Assembly (NCBI GenBank): GCA_018819165.1
Contig: JAHJQP010000102.1
Span: 1 to 10,018, forward strand
Reading direction: 5' to 3'
From: Pseudomonadota bacterium
GTDB taxonomy: Bacteria; Desulfobacterota; Syntrophia; Syntrophales; UBA5619
Length of the DNA stretch: 10,018 nt
Position 1 is the first letter of the stretch, and each line of letters opens with the position of its first letter. This document shows, piece by piece, positions 1 to 5,139 of this stretch. The notes beneath the pieces are model-generated. The model did not search any database. It saw only the letters and a program-made list of their open reading frames with translations, and was not told the DNA's origin. A program made the translations under genes and the position numbers.

Positions 1-40
1 GCCAGCGTTTGTTCTGAGCCAGGATCAAACTCTCAAGTTT
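1..40 (-). rRNA. rrs: 16S ribosomal RNA, 5' end only (continues past the window edge)
   Basis: The reverse complement of bases 14-33 is the universal bacterial 16S primer site (AGAGTTTGATCCTGGCTCAG, E. coli positions 8-27), followed by the conserved AACAAACGCTGGC. Counting back seven bases from E. coli position 8 puts the mature 5' end near base 40. Only about 40 nt are present; the rest lies to the left of the window. It is transcribed away from tyrS, in the same direction, behind a roughly 390-bp promoter and leader region. The mature end is placed by alignment from memory and may be off by a base or two. Confidence 0.97.
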
Positions 41-53
41 TAATCCTGTTCAA

Positions 54-67
54 GGAGATTGCTCTCC
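54..67 (-). other. Small leader hairpin just upstream of 16S rRNA
   Basis: On the minus strand GGAGA-GCAA-TCTCC forms a perfect 5-bp stem closed by a GNRA-type GCAA tetraloop, ending about 14 nt before the mature 16S 5' end. It would be part of the pre-16S leader. A role in folding or processing of the precursor is inference; the long processing stem with the 16S 3' trailer cannot be judged because the trailer is outside the window. Confidence 0.5.
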
Positions 68-110
68 CTTTTGTTACGTGTATAAAAGGACCCACAAATC
101 AATTATCCCA

Positions 111-132
111 CTATTCAATTTCCAAAGAGCCA
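111..132 (-). promoter_or_regulatory. rRNA leader boxA (antitermination) motif
   Basis: The minus strand reads TGGCTCTTTGGAAATTGAATAG in two overlapping parts: the boxA-like core GCTCTTTGGAAA (130 down to 119) followed by ATTGAATAG. In known rrn leaders boxA (consensus near TGCTCTTTAACA) binds NusB-NusE in the RNA and renders RNA polymerase resistant to Rho. The position, downstream of the promoters and about 80 nt before the 16S 5' end, is where such a signal is expected. Confidence 0.75.
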
Positions 133-150
133 GTCAGAAACGAGCCGATA

Positions 151-179
151 GAACTAAAACAAATTTCATTTCCTGTCAA
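151..179 (-). promoter_or_regulatory. rrnP3: Possible third rrn promoter (P3), weak -10
   Basis: A perfect -35 hexamer TTGACA (179 down to 174) is preceded by an AT-rich stretch like those of the two promoters upstream. At 17 bp downstream the hexamer is TAGTTC (156 down to 151), a poor -10. It is kept because the -35 falls in step with the other two (spacing 81 and 84 bp). It may instead be a decayed promoter or part of the leader. Confidence 0.35.
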
Positions 180-209
180 GAACAATTTCCAAAAACTCGC
201 TTCTCACTG

Positions 210-228
210 TTCCTCTATTTTTGAGGAA
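210..228 (-). repeat. Inverted repeat at the predicted P2 transcript start
   Basis: TTCCTC and GAGGAA arms of 6 bp flank a 7-nt AT-rich loop, immediately downstream of the P2 -10 box, so an RNA from P2 would begin with this stem-loop. It is not followed by a U-run, so it is not a terminator. Function unknown. Confidence 0.4.
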
Positions 229-233
229 TGCCA

Positions 234-263
234 AATATACAATTTTTATCCGGGGGAAGTCAA
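234..263 (-). promoter_or_regulatory. rrnP2: Candidate rrn promoter P2
   Basis: Minus-strand -35 TTGACT (263 down to 258) and -10 TATATT (239 down to 234) are separated by 18 bp; each matches the sigma-70 consensus at 5 of 6 positions. An AT-rich stretch with AAATTTGAATTT directly upstream resembles an UP element. The start should lie near base 227-229. The next gene downstream in this direction is 16S rRNA, so this is very probably an rRNA operon promoter. Confidence 0.7.
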
Positions 264-287
264 GAGGAAATTCAAATTTATTTCCTC
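264..287. repeat. 8-bp inverted repeat abutting the P2 -35 box
   Basis: Perfect arms GAGGAAAT and ATTTCCTC with an 8-nt AT-rich spacer sit directly against the -35 hexamer of P2 on its upstream side. The symmetry could be a protein-binding site acting on P2, or a hairpin in the RNA made from P1. The AT-rich content also makes it the P2 UP-element region. No known operator is recognised. Confidence 0.5.
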
Positions 288-315
288 CAACCACTCTGTT
301 AACGAATAGTGGTGG

Positions 316-344
316 TTTCTACTCTACCCCCATCCAAGTGTCAA
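316..344 (-). promoter_or_regulatory. rrnP1: Candidate rrn promoter P1 with UP-like element
   Basis: A perfect -35 TTGACA (344 down to 339) and a -10 TAGAAA (321 down to 316, 4 of 6 matches) are separated by exactly 17 bp. Bases 345 to about 366 on the minus strand are A/T tracts, as in UP elements that bind the RNA polymerase alpha subunit at rRNA promoters. The start should be near base 309. It is the promoter furthest from 16S. Confidence 0.65.
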
Positions 345-389
345 GCATAAATTTCAATTTTTTTCAACCCATTCTATGTAATCGGAAGT

Positions 390-403
390 AAATGATATCA
401 TTT
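390..403. repeat. Perfect 14-bp palindrome between tyrS and the rrn promoters
   Basis: AAATGATATCATTT equals its own reverse complement. It lies 32 bp past the tyrS stop codon and about 45 bp upstream of the P1 -35 box. There is no spacer and no T-run, so it is not a normal terminator. It could be a protein-binding site; no known consensus is recognised. Confidence 0.45.
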
Positions 404-434
404 CAGTCTACCGGTTCGTGAGACAGACATTTCG

Positions 435-1751
435 TTACCTTACGGTGAGAATCACATACCTCTTCTTTCCCTTCCGCAGGCGGATTTCGCCTTTCTCGTC
501 CGCGTCGGAAAGGCCGATCCTTTCATCGAAGGCCCCGATCTGCCGGTCATTGACATAGCCTCCTCCCTGGGCAATGAGACGTCTCGCCTCCCCACGGGAA
601 GCGCACAGGTTCGTCTCGTGGAACAACTCGAAGGCAGGGATATACGCTTCCAGTCTCCTGCGTTCTATTGGTAGAGAGGAAGTCCCTGAGGCTGTAAGCG
701 ACAGGGCTGGAAGTACTATATGAGCTGCCGCTCTCACATCAGCCCGTGGAATCGTACTGGACGGGAACAACCCCGTTTCGACTGACCGGAAGCCAAAAAG
801 CCTCGCGGACTTCTCAAAAGCAGCGATGGCCGCTTCTTCGCCATGGGTTATCTTTGTTGCTTCAAAGGCCAGAACTGCCTTGGCCATGTTGAGGCGGGCG
901 TCGGTCAGCCTTTTGACCTCCCCGATCTCCTCCATCGGCAGGAAGGTAAAGAGGGATAGAAACCGTTCCACATCGGCGTCCTCCGTGTTGATCCAGTACT
1001 GGTAATACTCGTATGGCGAGGTGAGCTCCGCATCGAGCCAGACCGTCCCCTTTTCGGTCTTTCCCATCTTGTGCCCCTGCGACGTGGCGATCAGAGGAAA
1101 TGTCATGCAGAAGGCCGATTTCCCTTCCACCCTCCGGATCAAATCGATACCGGCTACCATGTTGCCCCACTGGTCATTTCCCCCCATCTGCATGAGACAT
1201 TCATAATATTTAAAAAGATAGAGGAAATCGTAGGCCTGCAGGAGCATGTAATTGAATTCAATGAAATTGAGACCCTTTTCCAGACGGATCCGGTAGCTCT
1301 CGGCAGTGAGCATCCTGTTCACGCTGAAATGTCGTCCGATATCCCGGAGAAATTCGATATAATTCAACTGGGTGAGCCAGTCGTCATTGTTCAGCAGGAT
1401 CGCCTTTTCCGCACCGAAGTCGAGGTATCGCGAGAGCTGCTGCCGCAGACAACGGGCATTGTGATCGATCTGTTCACGGGTGAGTATCTGGCGCATCTCA
1501 GTCTTGCCGGAGGGATCTCCGATCAGACCGGTGCCGCCCCCAACAAGAGCGATCGGCCTGTGGTCATGCCTTTGCATATGGCACAGAGACATGATCGGCA
1601 CCAGAGAGCCTATGTGCAGGCTGGCAGCCGAAGGGTCAAAGCCGATATAACAGGTGATGTGCCTGGATTCGAGGATATCCCTGATCAGCGGCTCATCGGT
1701 GATCTGTTCGATGAATCCCCTCTCCTTAAATATTTCGTAGACGCTCTTCAA
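435..1751 (-). CDS. tyrS: Tyrosyl-tRNA synthetase
   Basis: A class I cytoplasmic aminoacyl-tRNA synthetase that activates tyrosine with ATP and charges tRNA-Tyr. The 438-aa product shows the Rossmann domain with the HIGH-type signature HIGS (residues 46-49), the tyrosine-pocket block YMLLQAYD (168-175), GGNDQWGN (190-197), and a KMSKS-type loop KMGKT (228-232). The linker at about 335-370 looks divergent, and an S4 RNA-binding domain occupies about 379-438 (CASRGEARRLIAQGGGYVN). Length is normal for the long bacterial form. The start codon is TTG: a GGAGG Shine-Dalgarno lies 6 nt upstream and no in-frame ATG fits better. It follows the YmdB-family gene by 58 nt with no terminator seen, so it is probably the last protein gene of the operon. 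No T-box leader is visible. The rrn promoters begin about 90 bp downstream. Confidence 0.97.
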   Translation of the reverse strand: MKSVYEIFKERGFIEQITDEPLIRDILESRHITCYIGFDPSAASLHIGSLVPIMSLCHMQRHDHRPIALVGGGTGLIGDPSGKTEMRQILTREQIDHNARCLRQQLSRYLDFGAEKAILLNNDDWLTQLNYIEFLRDIGRHFSVNRMLTAESYRIRLEKGLNFIEFNYMLLQAYDFLYLFKYYECLMQMGGNDQWGNMVAGIDLIRRVEGKSAFCMTFPLIATSQGHKMGKTEKGTVWLDAELTSPYEYYQYWINTEDADVERFLSLFTFLPMEEIGEVKRLTDARLNMAKAVLAFEATKITHGEEAAIAAFEKSARLFGFRSVETGLFPSSTIPRADVRAAAHIVLPALSLTASGTSSLPIERRRLEAYIPAFELFHETNLCASRGEARRLIAQGGGYVNDRQIGAFDERIGLSDADEKGEIRLRKGKKRYVILTVR

Positions 1752-1809
1752 CGTATCCCTCCAAAGTCCCGGGAGCTTCCTGACGGCCGCAAATCCTCAC
1801 CAAAACAGC

Positions 1810-2613
1810 TCAGGATTCAAAATCAGCTTCACTGCCCCTCAATGACACGTTCAACCTTTCCACACAATGGGCCCGGCCATCAGGAGCAATTTCCACCACT
1901 ACCCCCTGGAGACGGACATCTCTCTTGGCGACATCGAGCTTGTTGGGGATCTGCAGGAGAAATCGCTGCAGGATGGCCTCCTTTTTAATCCCGATCACGG
2001 AGTCGAAGGGGCCCGTCATCCCGACATCGGTGATGTATGCGGTGCCGCCGGGCAGAATTCTGTCATCGGCCGTCTGAACATGGGTGTGGGTTCCCAGAAC
2101 AGCCGTAACCCTGCCGTCCAGATACCAGCCCATCGCAATCTTTTCCGAGGTCGCCTCCGCATGCATATCCACTATGATCACGTGCGCCTTTTTCTTCATT
2201 TTCTCGATCTCCCGCTCGGCGGTTCGGAAGGGACAGTCGAGGGGATGCATGAAGACCCGGCCGGCGAGATTGATCACCCCGACGTGGATGCCACCGGGGG
2301 TGGGCATCACTACGCTCCCCCGACCAGGGGTTCCCTCGGGATAATTCGCCGGCCGGAGGAGTCTCTCGCAATCATCCACAAATTCCATGACCTCCTTCTT
2401 ATCCCAGATGTGATTTCCGGAGGTCAGGACATCGATACGGGCGCCGTACAGCTCTTCGACAATCTCGGCCGTCACACCTAATCCCGCCGCCGCATTTTCG
2501 CAATTGGCGATCACGAAATCGATCCGGTGTTCCTCGACGATCCCCGGGAGAAGTTCGCGGACGGCCCTTCGGCCCGGCTTTCCCACGATATCCCCGATAA
2601 ACAGTATTTTCAT
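1810..2613 (-). CDS. ymdB: YmdB-family (TIGR00282) metallophosphoesterase, probable cyclic-nucleotide phosphodiesterase
   Basis: A 267-aa calcineurin-like metallophosphoesterase of the Bacillus subtilis YmdB type; that enzyme hydrolyses cyclic nucleotides and is tied to cell-fate decisions. The di-metal ligands fall where they do in YmdB: D8 (GDIVGK), E39-N40 (CEN), N67-H68 (SGNHIWD), H151 (DMHAEATSEK), and H176 and H178 (GTHTHVQTAD). No signal peptide or membrane segment is seen, so it should be cytoplasmic. The gene starts 9 nt after rny with a modest AGGG overlapping the rny stop codon, suggesting tight coupling. The rny-ymdB pairing is also known in Firmicutes, which supports the family call. 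The name follows B. subtilis; the E. coli protein called YmdB is unrelated. The substrate in this organism is inferred only. Confidence 0.92.
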   Translation of the reverse strand: MKILFIGDIVGKPGRRAVRELLPGIVEEHRIDFVIANCENAAAGLGVTAEIVEELYGARIDVLTSGNHIWDKKEVMEFVDDCERLLRPANYPEGTPGRGSVVMPTPGGIHVGVINLAGRVFMHPLDCPFRTAEREIEKMKKKAHVIIVDMHAEATSEKIAMGWYLDGRVTAVLGTHTHVQTADDRILPGGTAYITDVGMTGPFDSVIGIKKEAILQRFLLQIPNKLDVAKRDVRLQGVVVEIAPDGRAHCVERLNVSLRGSEADFES

Positions 2614-2622
2614 GAAGGCGCC

Positions 2623-4191
2623 CTATCGCGCAAAATCGGAAACCCTCGTCTCCCGAATGACGGTTACCTTGATCTGTCCGGGATAGGCAAGTTCCGCCTC
2701 GATTTTCTTGATTATATCCTTGCAGAGCATCACCGTATCGTTATCTGAAATCTTCTCATTTTCCACAAAGATACGGATTTCCCTCCCGGCCTGAATCGCA
2801 AAACACCTGTCGACGCCACTAAAAGAATTGGCGATACTTTCAAGTTCCTCCAGCCGTTTGACATAGCTCTCCAGCATCTCCCGCCGCGCCCCCGGTCTCG
2901 CCGCCGACAGGGTGTCCGCCGCCTGGATGAGAACGCCGAGCAGGGTATTGGTCCTGCCGTCGTCATGGTGGGTGGCAATTGCCTGGACGATCCGCGGCGA
3001 TTCGCCGAACCGCTTGGCATAATCCGCGCCGATCGCTGCATGTGTCCCTTCCACCTTGTGATCGACGGCTTTCCCGATATCGTGGAGGAGCCCTGCCCTC
3101 TTCGCCTCCTTGATGTTCATCTTCAGCTCCGCCGCCATCATCCCCGTCAGATGGGCTACTTCGATGGAATGCTGAAGGACATTCTGAGAATAGCTCGTTC
3201 TGAACTTGAGGCTGCCGAGCAGAGTGATCAACTCGGGATGCAGGTCGTGAACGCCTACATCGAAGGAGATCCGCTCTCCTGTTTCTTTGATGATGGAATC
3301 CACCTCCGTTCGTACCTTCTTGACAATGTCTTCGATTCTTCCCGGGTGGATCCGGCCGTCGGTGATCAGTCTCTCCATGGAGAGGCGAGCCACCTCACGC
3401 CGAACCGGGTCGAAACTTGAGAGTACGACAGCCTCCGGCGTATCATCGACGATCAGATCGATCCCTGTCGCGGCCTCGATAGCCCGGATGTTCCTTCCCT
3501 CCCGGCCGATGATCCTCCCCTTCATCTCATCATTGGGAAGGTTCACAACCGATACGGTGTTCTCGGCTACATAATCGCCTGCATAACGCTGTATCGCATA
3601 GGAAATGATCTCGCGAGACGCCTTGTCCGCCGTCCGCTTGGCATCCTCCTCGATTTTCCTGATCATCAGTGCGGCATCCCGTTTTGCTTCGGCTTCCATC
3701 GCCTGGATGAGGAAGTTCTTTGCCTCCTCCGAGGTAATGCCGGCGATCTGCTCCAGTTTGAGTTTCTGCTCTTCCAGCATCCGGTTAGCCCGCTCATGTT
3801 TTTCATTGAGTTGGGACTCCTTGTTCAGGATCGCCTTCTCCCGATTTTCCAAAGCAGCTTCCTTCTGGGACAGGAGGTCGGATCTCCGCTCAATATTCTC
3901 CTCCTTCGACCTGAGCCTCCGTTCCAGGTTATCTAGCTCGACCTTCCTGTCCCGGGTATCCCTTTCGAACTCGGTCTTGACCCTGAGCAGGTTTTCCTTG
4001 GCCTGGAGGATAGCCTCCTTCTTGATGGTCTCTGCTTCCTTCTTGGCCTCGTTAATGATCCTCGTCGACAGGTTCTCGCAGGATTCAAGCTTTTTCCTGG
4101 AAAGCCTCTGTCTTATAATGTATCCCAGCGCCAGGCCAACGATCAGCGCCACCAATATGACCAGCATCCACACACTTCCGTTATATGGCAA
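2623..4191 (-). CDS. rny: Ribonuclease Y (membrane-anchored endoribonuclease)
   Basis: RNase Y starts mRNA decay by endonucleolytic cleavage at the inner face of the membrane. Residue numbers here count from an upstream ATG at 4206. They show one hydrophobic anchor (about 12-30), a long charged coiled coil (about 36-200), a KH RNA-binding domain with the GxxG loop in IIGREGRN (232-239), and an HD catalytic domain with QHS (H346), the HD pair H375-D376 (LLHDIGK) and D431. I prefer a TTG start at 4191 (522 aa): a strong SD GGAGGTG (4204 down to 4198) lies exactly 6 nt upstream of it, whereas the ATG at 4206 has no SD and its first codons make up that SD. Five residues are all that changes. The gene lies downstream of zapA and the 6S RNA and is followed 9 nt later by the YmdB-family gene. 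Confidence 0.95.
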   Translation of the reverse strand: MPYNGSVWMLVILVALIVGLALGYIIRQRLSRKKLESCENLSTRIINEAKKEAETIKKEAILQAKENLLRVKTEFERDTRDRKVELDNLERRLRSKEENIERRSDLLSQKEAALENREKAILNKESQLNEKHERANRMLEEQKLKLEQIAGITSEEAKNFLIQAMEAEAKRDAALMIRKIEEDAKRTADKASREIISYAIQRYAGDYVAENTVSVVNLPNDEMKGRIIGREGRNIRAIEAATGIDLIVDDTPEAVVLSSFDPVRREVARLSMERLITDGRIHPGRIEDIVKKVRTEVDSIIKETGERISFDVGVHDLHPELITLLGSLKFRTSYSQNVLQHSIEVAHLTGMMAAELKMNIKEAKRAGLLHDIGKAVDHKVEGTHAAIGADYAKRFGESPRIVQAIATHHDDGRTNTLLGVLIQAADTLSAARPGARREMLESYVKRLEELESIANSFSGVDRCFAIQAGREIRIFVENEKISDNDTVMLCKDIIKKIEAELAYPGQIKVTVIRETRVSDFAR

Positions 4192-4197
4192 AGTTTT

Positions 4198-4204
4198 CAC
4201 CTCC
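4198..4204 (-). promoter_or_regulatory. Shine-Dalgarno that sets the rny start at TTG 4191
   Basis: GGAGGTG on the minus strand, 6 nt before TTG at 4191-4189. The upstream in-frame ATG (4206-4204) overlaps this motif and is preceded only by an A/T-rich stretch without a purine run, so ribosomes would more likely start at TTG. Confidence 0.65.
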
Positions 4205-4286
4205 ATAATGTTTTACAAACACCAATCAATTTGTACTGTGGATTGATCCGGGGAGGTCAGGGGAAGAGAGGCGATCGAACCGGTGA

Positions 4287-4315
4287 GTGGGGGATGAGTT
4301 CAAAAAAACCCCCAC
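4287..4315 (-). repeat. Inverted repeat that competes with the 6S RNA closing stem
   Basis: GTGGGGG (4315 down to 4309), the 3' strand of the 6S terminal stem, can also pair over 7 bp with CCCCCAC (4293 down to 4287), with a 15-nt loop that contains the T7 tract. The two pairings cannot coexist. Whether the second one forms in a readthrough zapA-rny transcript is unknown. Confidence 0.45.
4302..4313 (-). terminator. T7 tract at the 3' end of 6S RNA, probable terminator
   Basis: The G5 that closes the 6S terminal stem is followed at once by seven T residues on the minus strand (4308 down to 4302). A GC-rich stem followed by a U-run is the layout of intrinsic termination, though here the loop of the stem is the whole 6S body. 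Partial readthrough into rny is plausible, since no convincing separate rny promoter is seen in 4207-4301. Confidence 0.45.
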
Positions 4316-4496
4316 AATGCCGTGTTAACCACCTTTTTGAACCAGTTGAAAAGTGGGCGCCACTATTGCCGCTTCAGGCTTTCCACCGCCCGCTGTCGCG
4401 GAACGCCGGCGGACATGCTCACGACGACAAGGAAAGGCCCCCGGTTCCAAAGTGTTGGCTCAAAAAACGAATGTTAATCACGCACATCGCAGGGGA
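4309..4496 (-). ncRNA. ssrS: 6S RNA
   Basis: 6S RNA mimics an open promoter and binds the sigma-70 RNA polymerase holoenzyme to adjust transcription with growth phase. The terminal stem is visible: minus-strand CCCCTGCGATGT (from 4495) pairs without mismatch, counting G-U pairs, with GCATTGTGGGGG ending at 4309, a 12-bp closing helix. The enclosed length of about 187 nt is typical. Blocks seen in E. coli 6S recur in order: GAGCC, GTGAGCATG, AAGCCT, then a TTCAA-type stretch near the 3' side. The location just after zapA is the classic one (zapA-ssrS in gamma-proteobacteria); here rny takes the place of the ygfA-type gene. The ends are set from the stem and may differ by a few bases. Confidence 0.92.
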
Positions 4497-4504
4497 TGAT
4501 TTAT

Positions 4505-4783
4505 TTACCTTATATCATTGATTAAATGAATCAATTGTTCCGATCTGCTCTCCAATTGGCTGTAAATGTTTTCTTTTACTCCCATCATCCGCAAATACTC
4601 ATCCGCAATGTTCAATGCGGCCAGGATGGCAATGTTCAAGGCGTTCTTGCTGCCGGCGGCCTTTCCCGCCTCCTCCACCTTTTCACTGACATACCTGATC
4701 ACATTTTCTACATGCTCATCCCCCGAATCGCTTATGACTGATAGATCCTGCCCCAGTATCCTGACTTCAAAGCGCTTTTTCAA
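4505..4783 (-). CDS. zapA: Cell division protein ZapA
   Basis: A small cytoplasmic FtsZ-ring stabiliser that bundles FtsZ filaments and bridges to ZapB. The 92-aa product has the family's N-terminal block VRILGQDLSVISDSGDEHV (residues 7-25), the conserved helix ending in ALNIADEYLRM (about 56-66), and a C-terminal coiled-coil helix to the end. The start is TTG (4783-4781): GAGG lies 7 nt upstream. It follows zapB by 21 nt, so the two partner proteins are co-transcribed. The last codons carry a TATAAG element that may serve as the -10 box of the 6S RNA gene directly downstream. Confidence 0.92.
   Translation of the reverse strand: MKKRFEVRILGQDLSVISDSGDEHVENVIRYVSEKVEEAGKAAGSKNALNIAILAALNIADEYLRMMGVKENIYSQLESRSEQLIHLINDIR
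4509..4514 (-). promoter_or_regulatory. Candidate -10 box for 6S RNA inside the zapA 3' end
   Basis: TATAAG (4514 down to 4509) overlaps the last codons of zapA and lies about 8-13 nt before the predicted 6S 5' end. A convincing -35 is lacking: TTGATT is only 14 bp upstream and CAATTG sits at 17 bp. 6S could also be processed out of the zapBA transcript. Confidence 0.4.
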
Positions 4784-4804
4784 TGGACAACCTCGAGGTT
4801 TGTT

Positions 4805-5044
4805 CTAAGGCGCCTTTATCTCCTGAAGCAAATCAAGAAGCGAGTCCACCTTTGTGCGTACGGCATCCCGTTCTTCCTTCAACCCCCCTATTTTTTTGCT
4901 CGTCTCTTCCAACTCCGTTGTTTTATTTTTCAACTGCTCCTCTAATTCCAGGTTCCGCTTCTTCAGTAACGCGTATTCTTCGATCAGACCGGTGATCTTC
5001 TTCTCCAGCTCATCAAACTTCAAAAACTCCACGATTTTCCCCAT
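4805..5044 (-). CDS. zapB: ZapB-like coiled-coil cell division protein
   Basis: A 79-aa protein that is almost entirely one charged coiled coil: heptad-like spacing of L and I runs from about residue 12 to 75, rich in E, K and L, with no cysteine or membrane segment. Length and N-terminal pattern (LKFDELEKKI) resemble E. coli ZapB (81 aa), which forms filaments at midcell and is recruited by ZapA. Placement directly before zapA supports this; sequence alone could not separate ZapB from other short coiled coils. The ATG at 5044 is the first start after an in-frame stop but has a poor SD. A GTG at 5032, preceded 6 nt upstream by GGGG, is a real alternative that would shorten the protein by four residues. 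Confidence 0.75.
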   Translation of the reverse strand: MGKIVEFLKFDELEKKITGLIEEYALLKKRNLELEEQLKNKTTELEETSKKIGGLKEERDAVRTKVDSLLDLLQEIKAP

Positions 5045-5110
5045 CTTTCATGTCAACGCGAATCACATCCGCCACACCCGGTCCATGGCACCATGAGAAT
5101 TTTGCGGTTC

Positions 5111-5139
5111 ATTATGACAACCGGACCAATGAAAGTCAA
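5111..5139 (-). promoter_or_regulatory. Promoter for the zapB-zapA operon, overlapping the dus stop codon
   Basis: -35 TTGACT (5139 down to 5134) and -10 CATAAT (5116 down to 5111), each 5 of 6 to the sigma-70 consensus, are spaced by exactly 17 bp. The -35 includes the TGA stop of the upstream dus gene. The -10 lies inside a small inverted repeat, CGGTT/AACCG (5105-5109 and 5119-5123), which might be an operator. The start would be near 5104, about 60 nt before zapB. Confidence 0.65.

Noticed and set aside
1752..1809. Possible T-box or attenuator upstream of tyrS
   Set aside because: Only 58 nt separate ymdB and tyrS; there is no T-box sequence and no stem followed by a T-run.
1071..1988. 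305-codon plus-strand ORF opposite tyrS and ymdB
   Set aside because: Antisense shadow of tyrS and the YmdB-family gene; no motif and it crosses their boundary.
4231..4521. 96-codon plus-strand ORF across the zapA-rny gap
   Set aside because: The gap is explained by 6S RNA on the other strand; the ORF has no SD and no recognisable domain.
5053..5112. 20-codon minus-strand ORF (MNRKILMVPWTGCGGCDSR) just before zapB
   Set aside because: Its ATG falls within the predicted -10 box, so it would not be in the transcript, and it has no SD.
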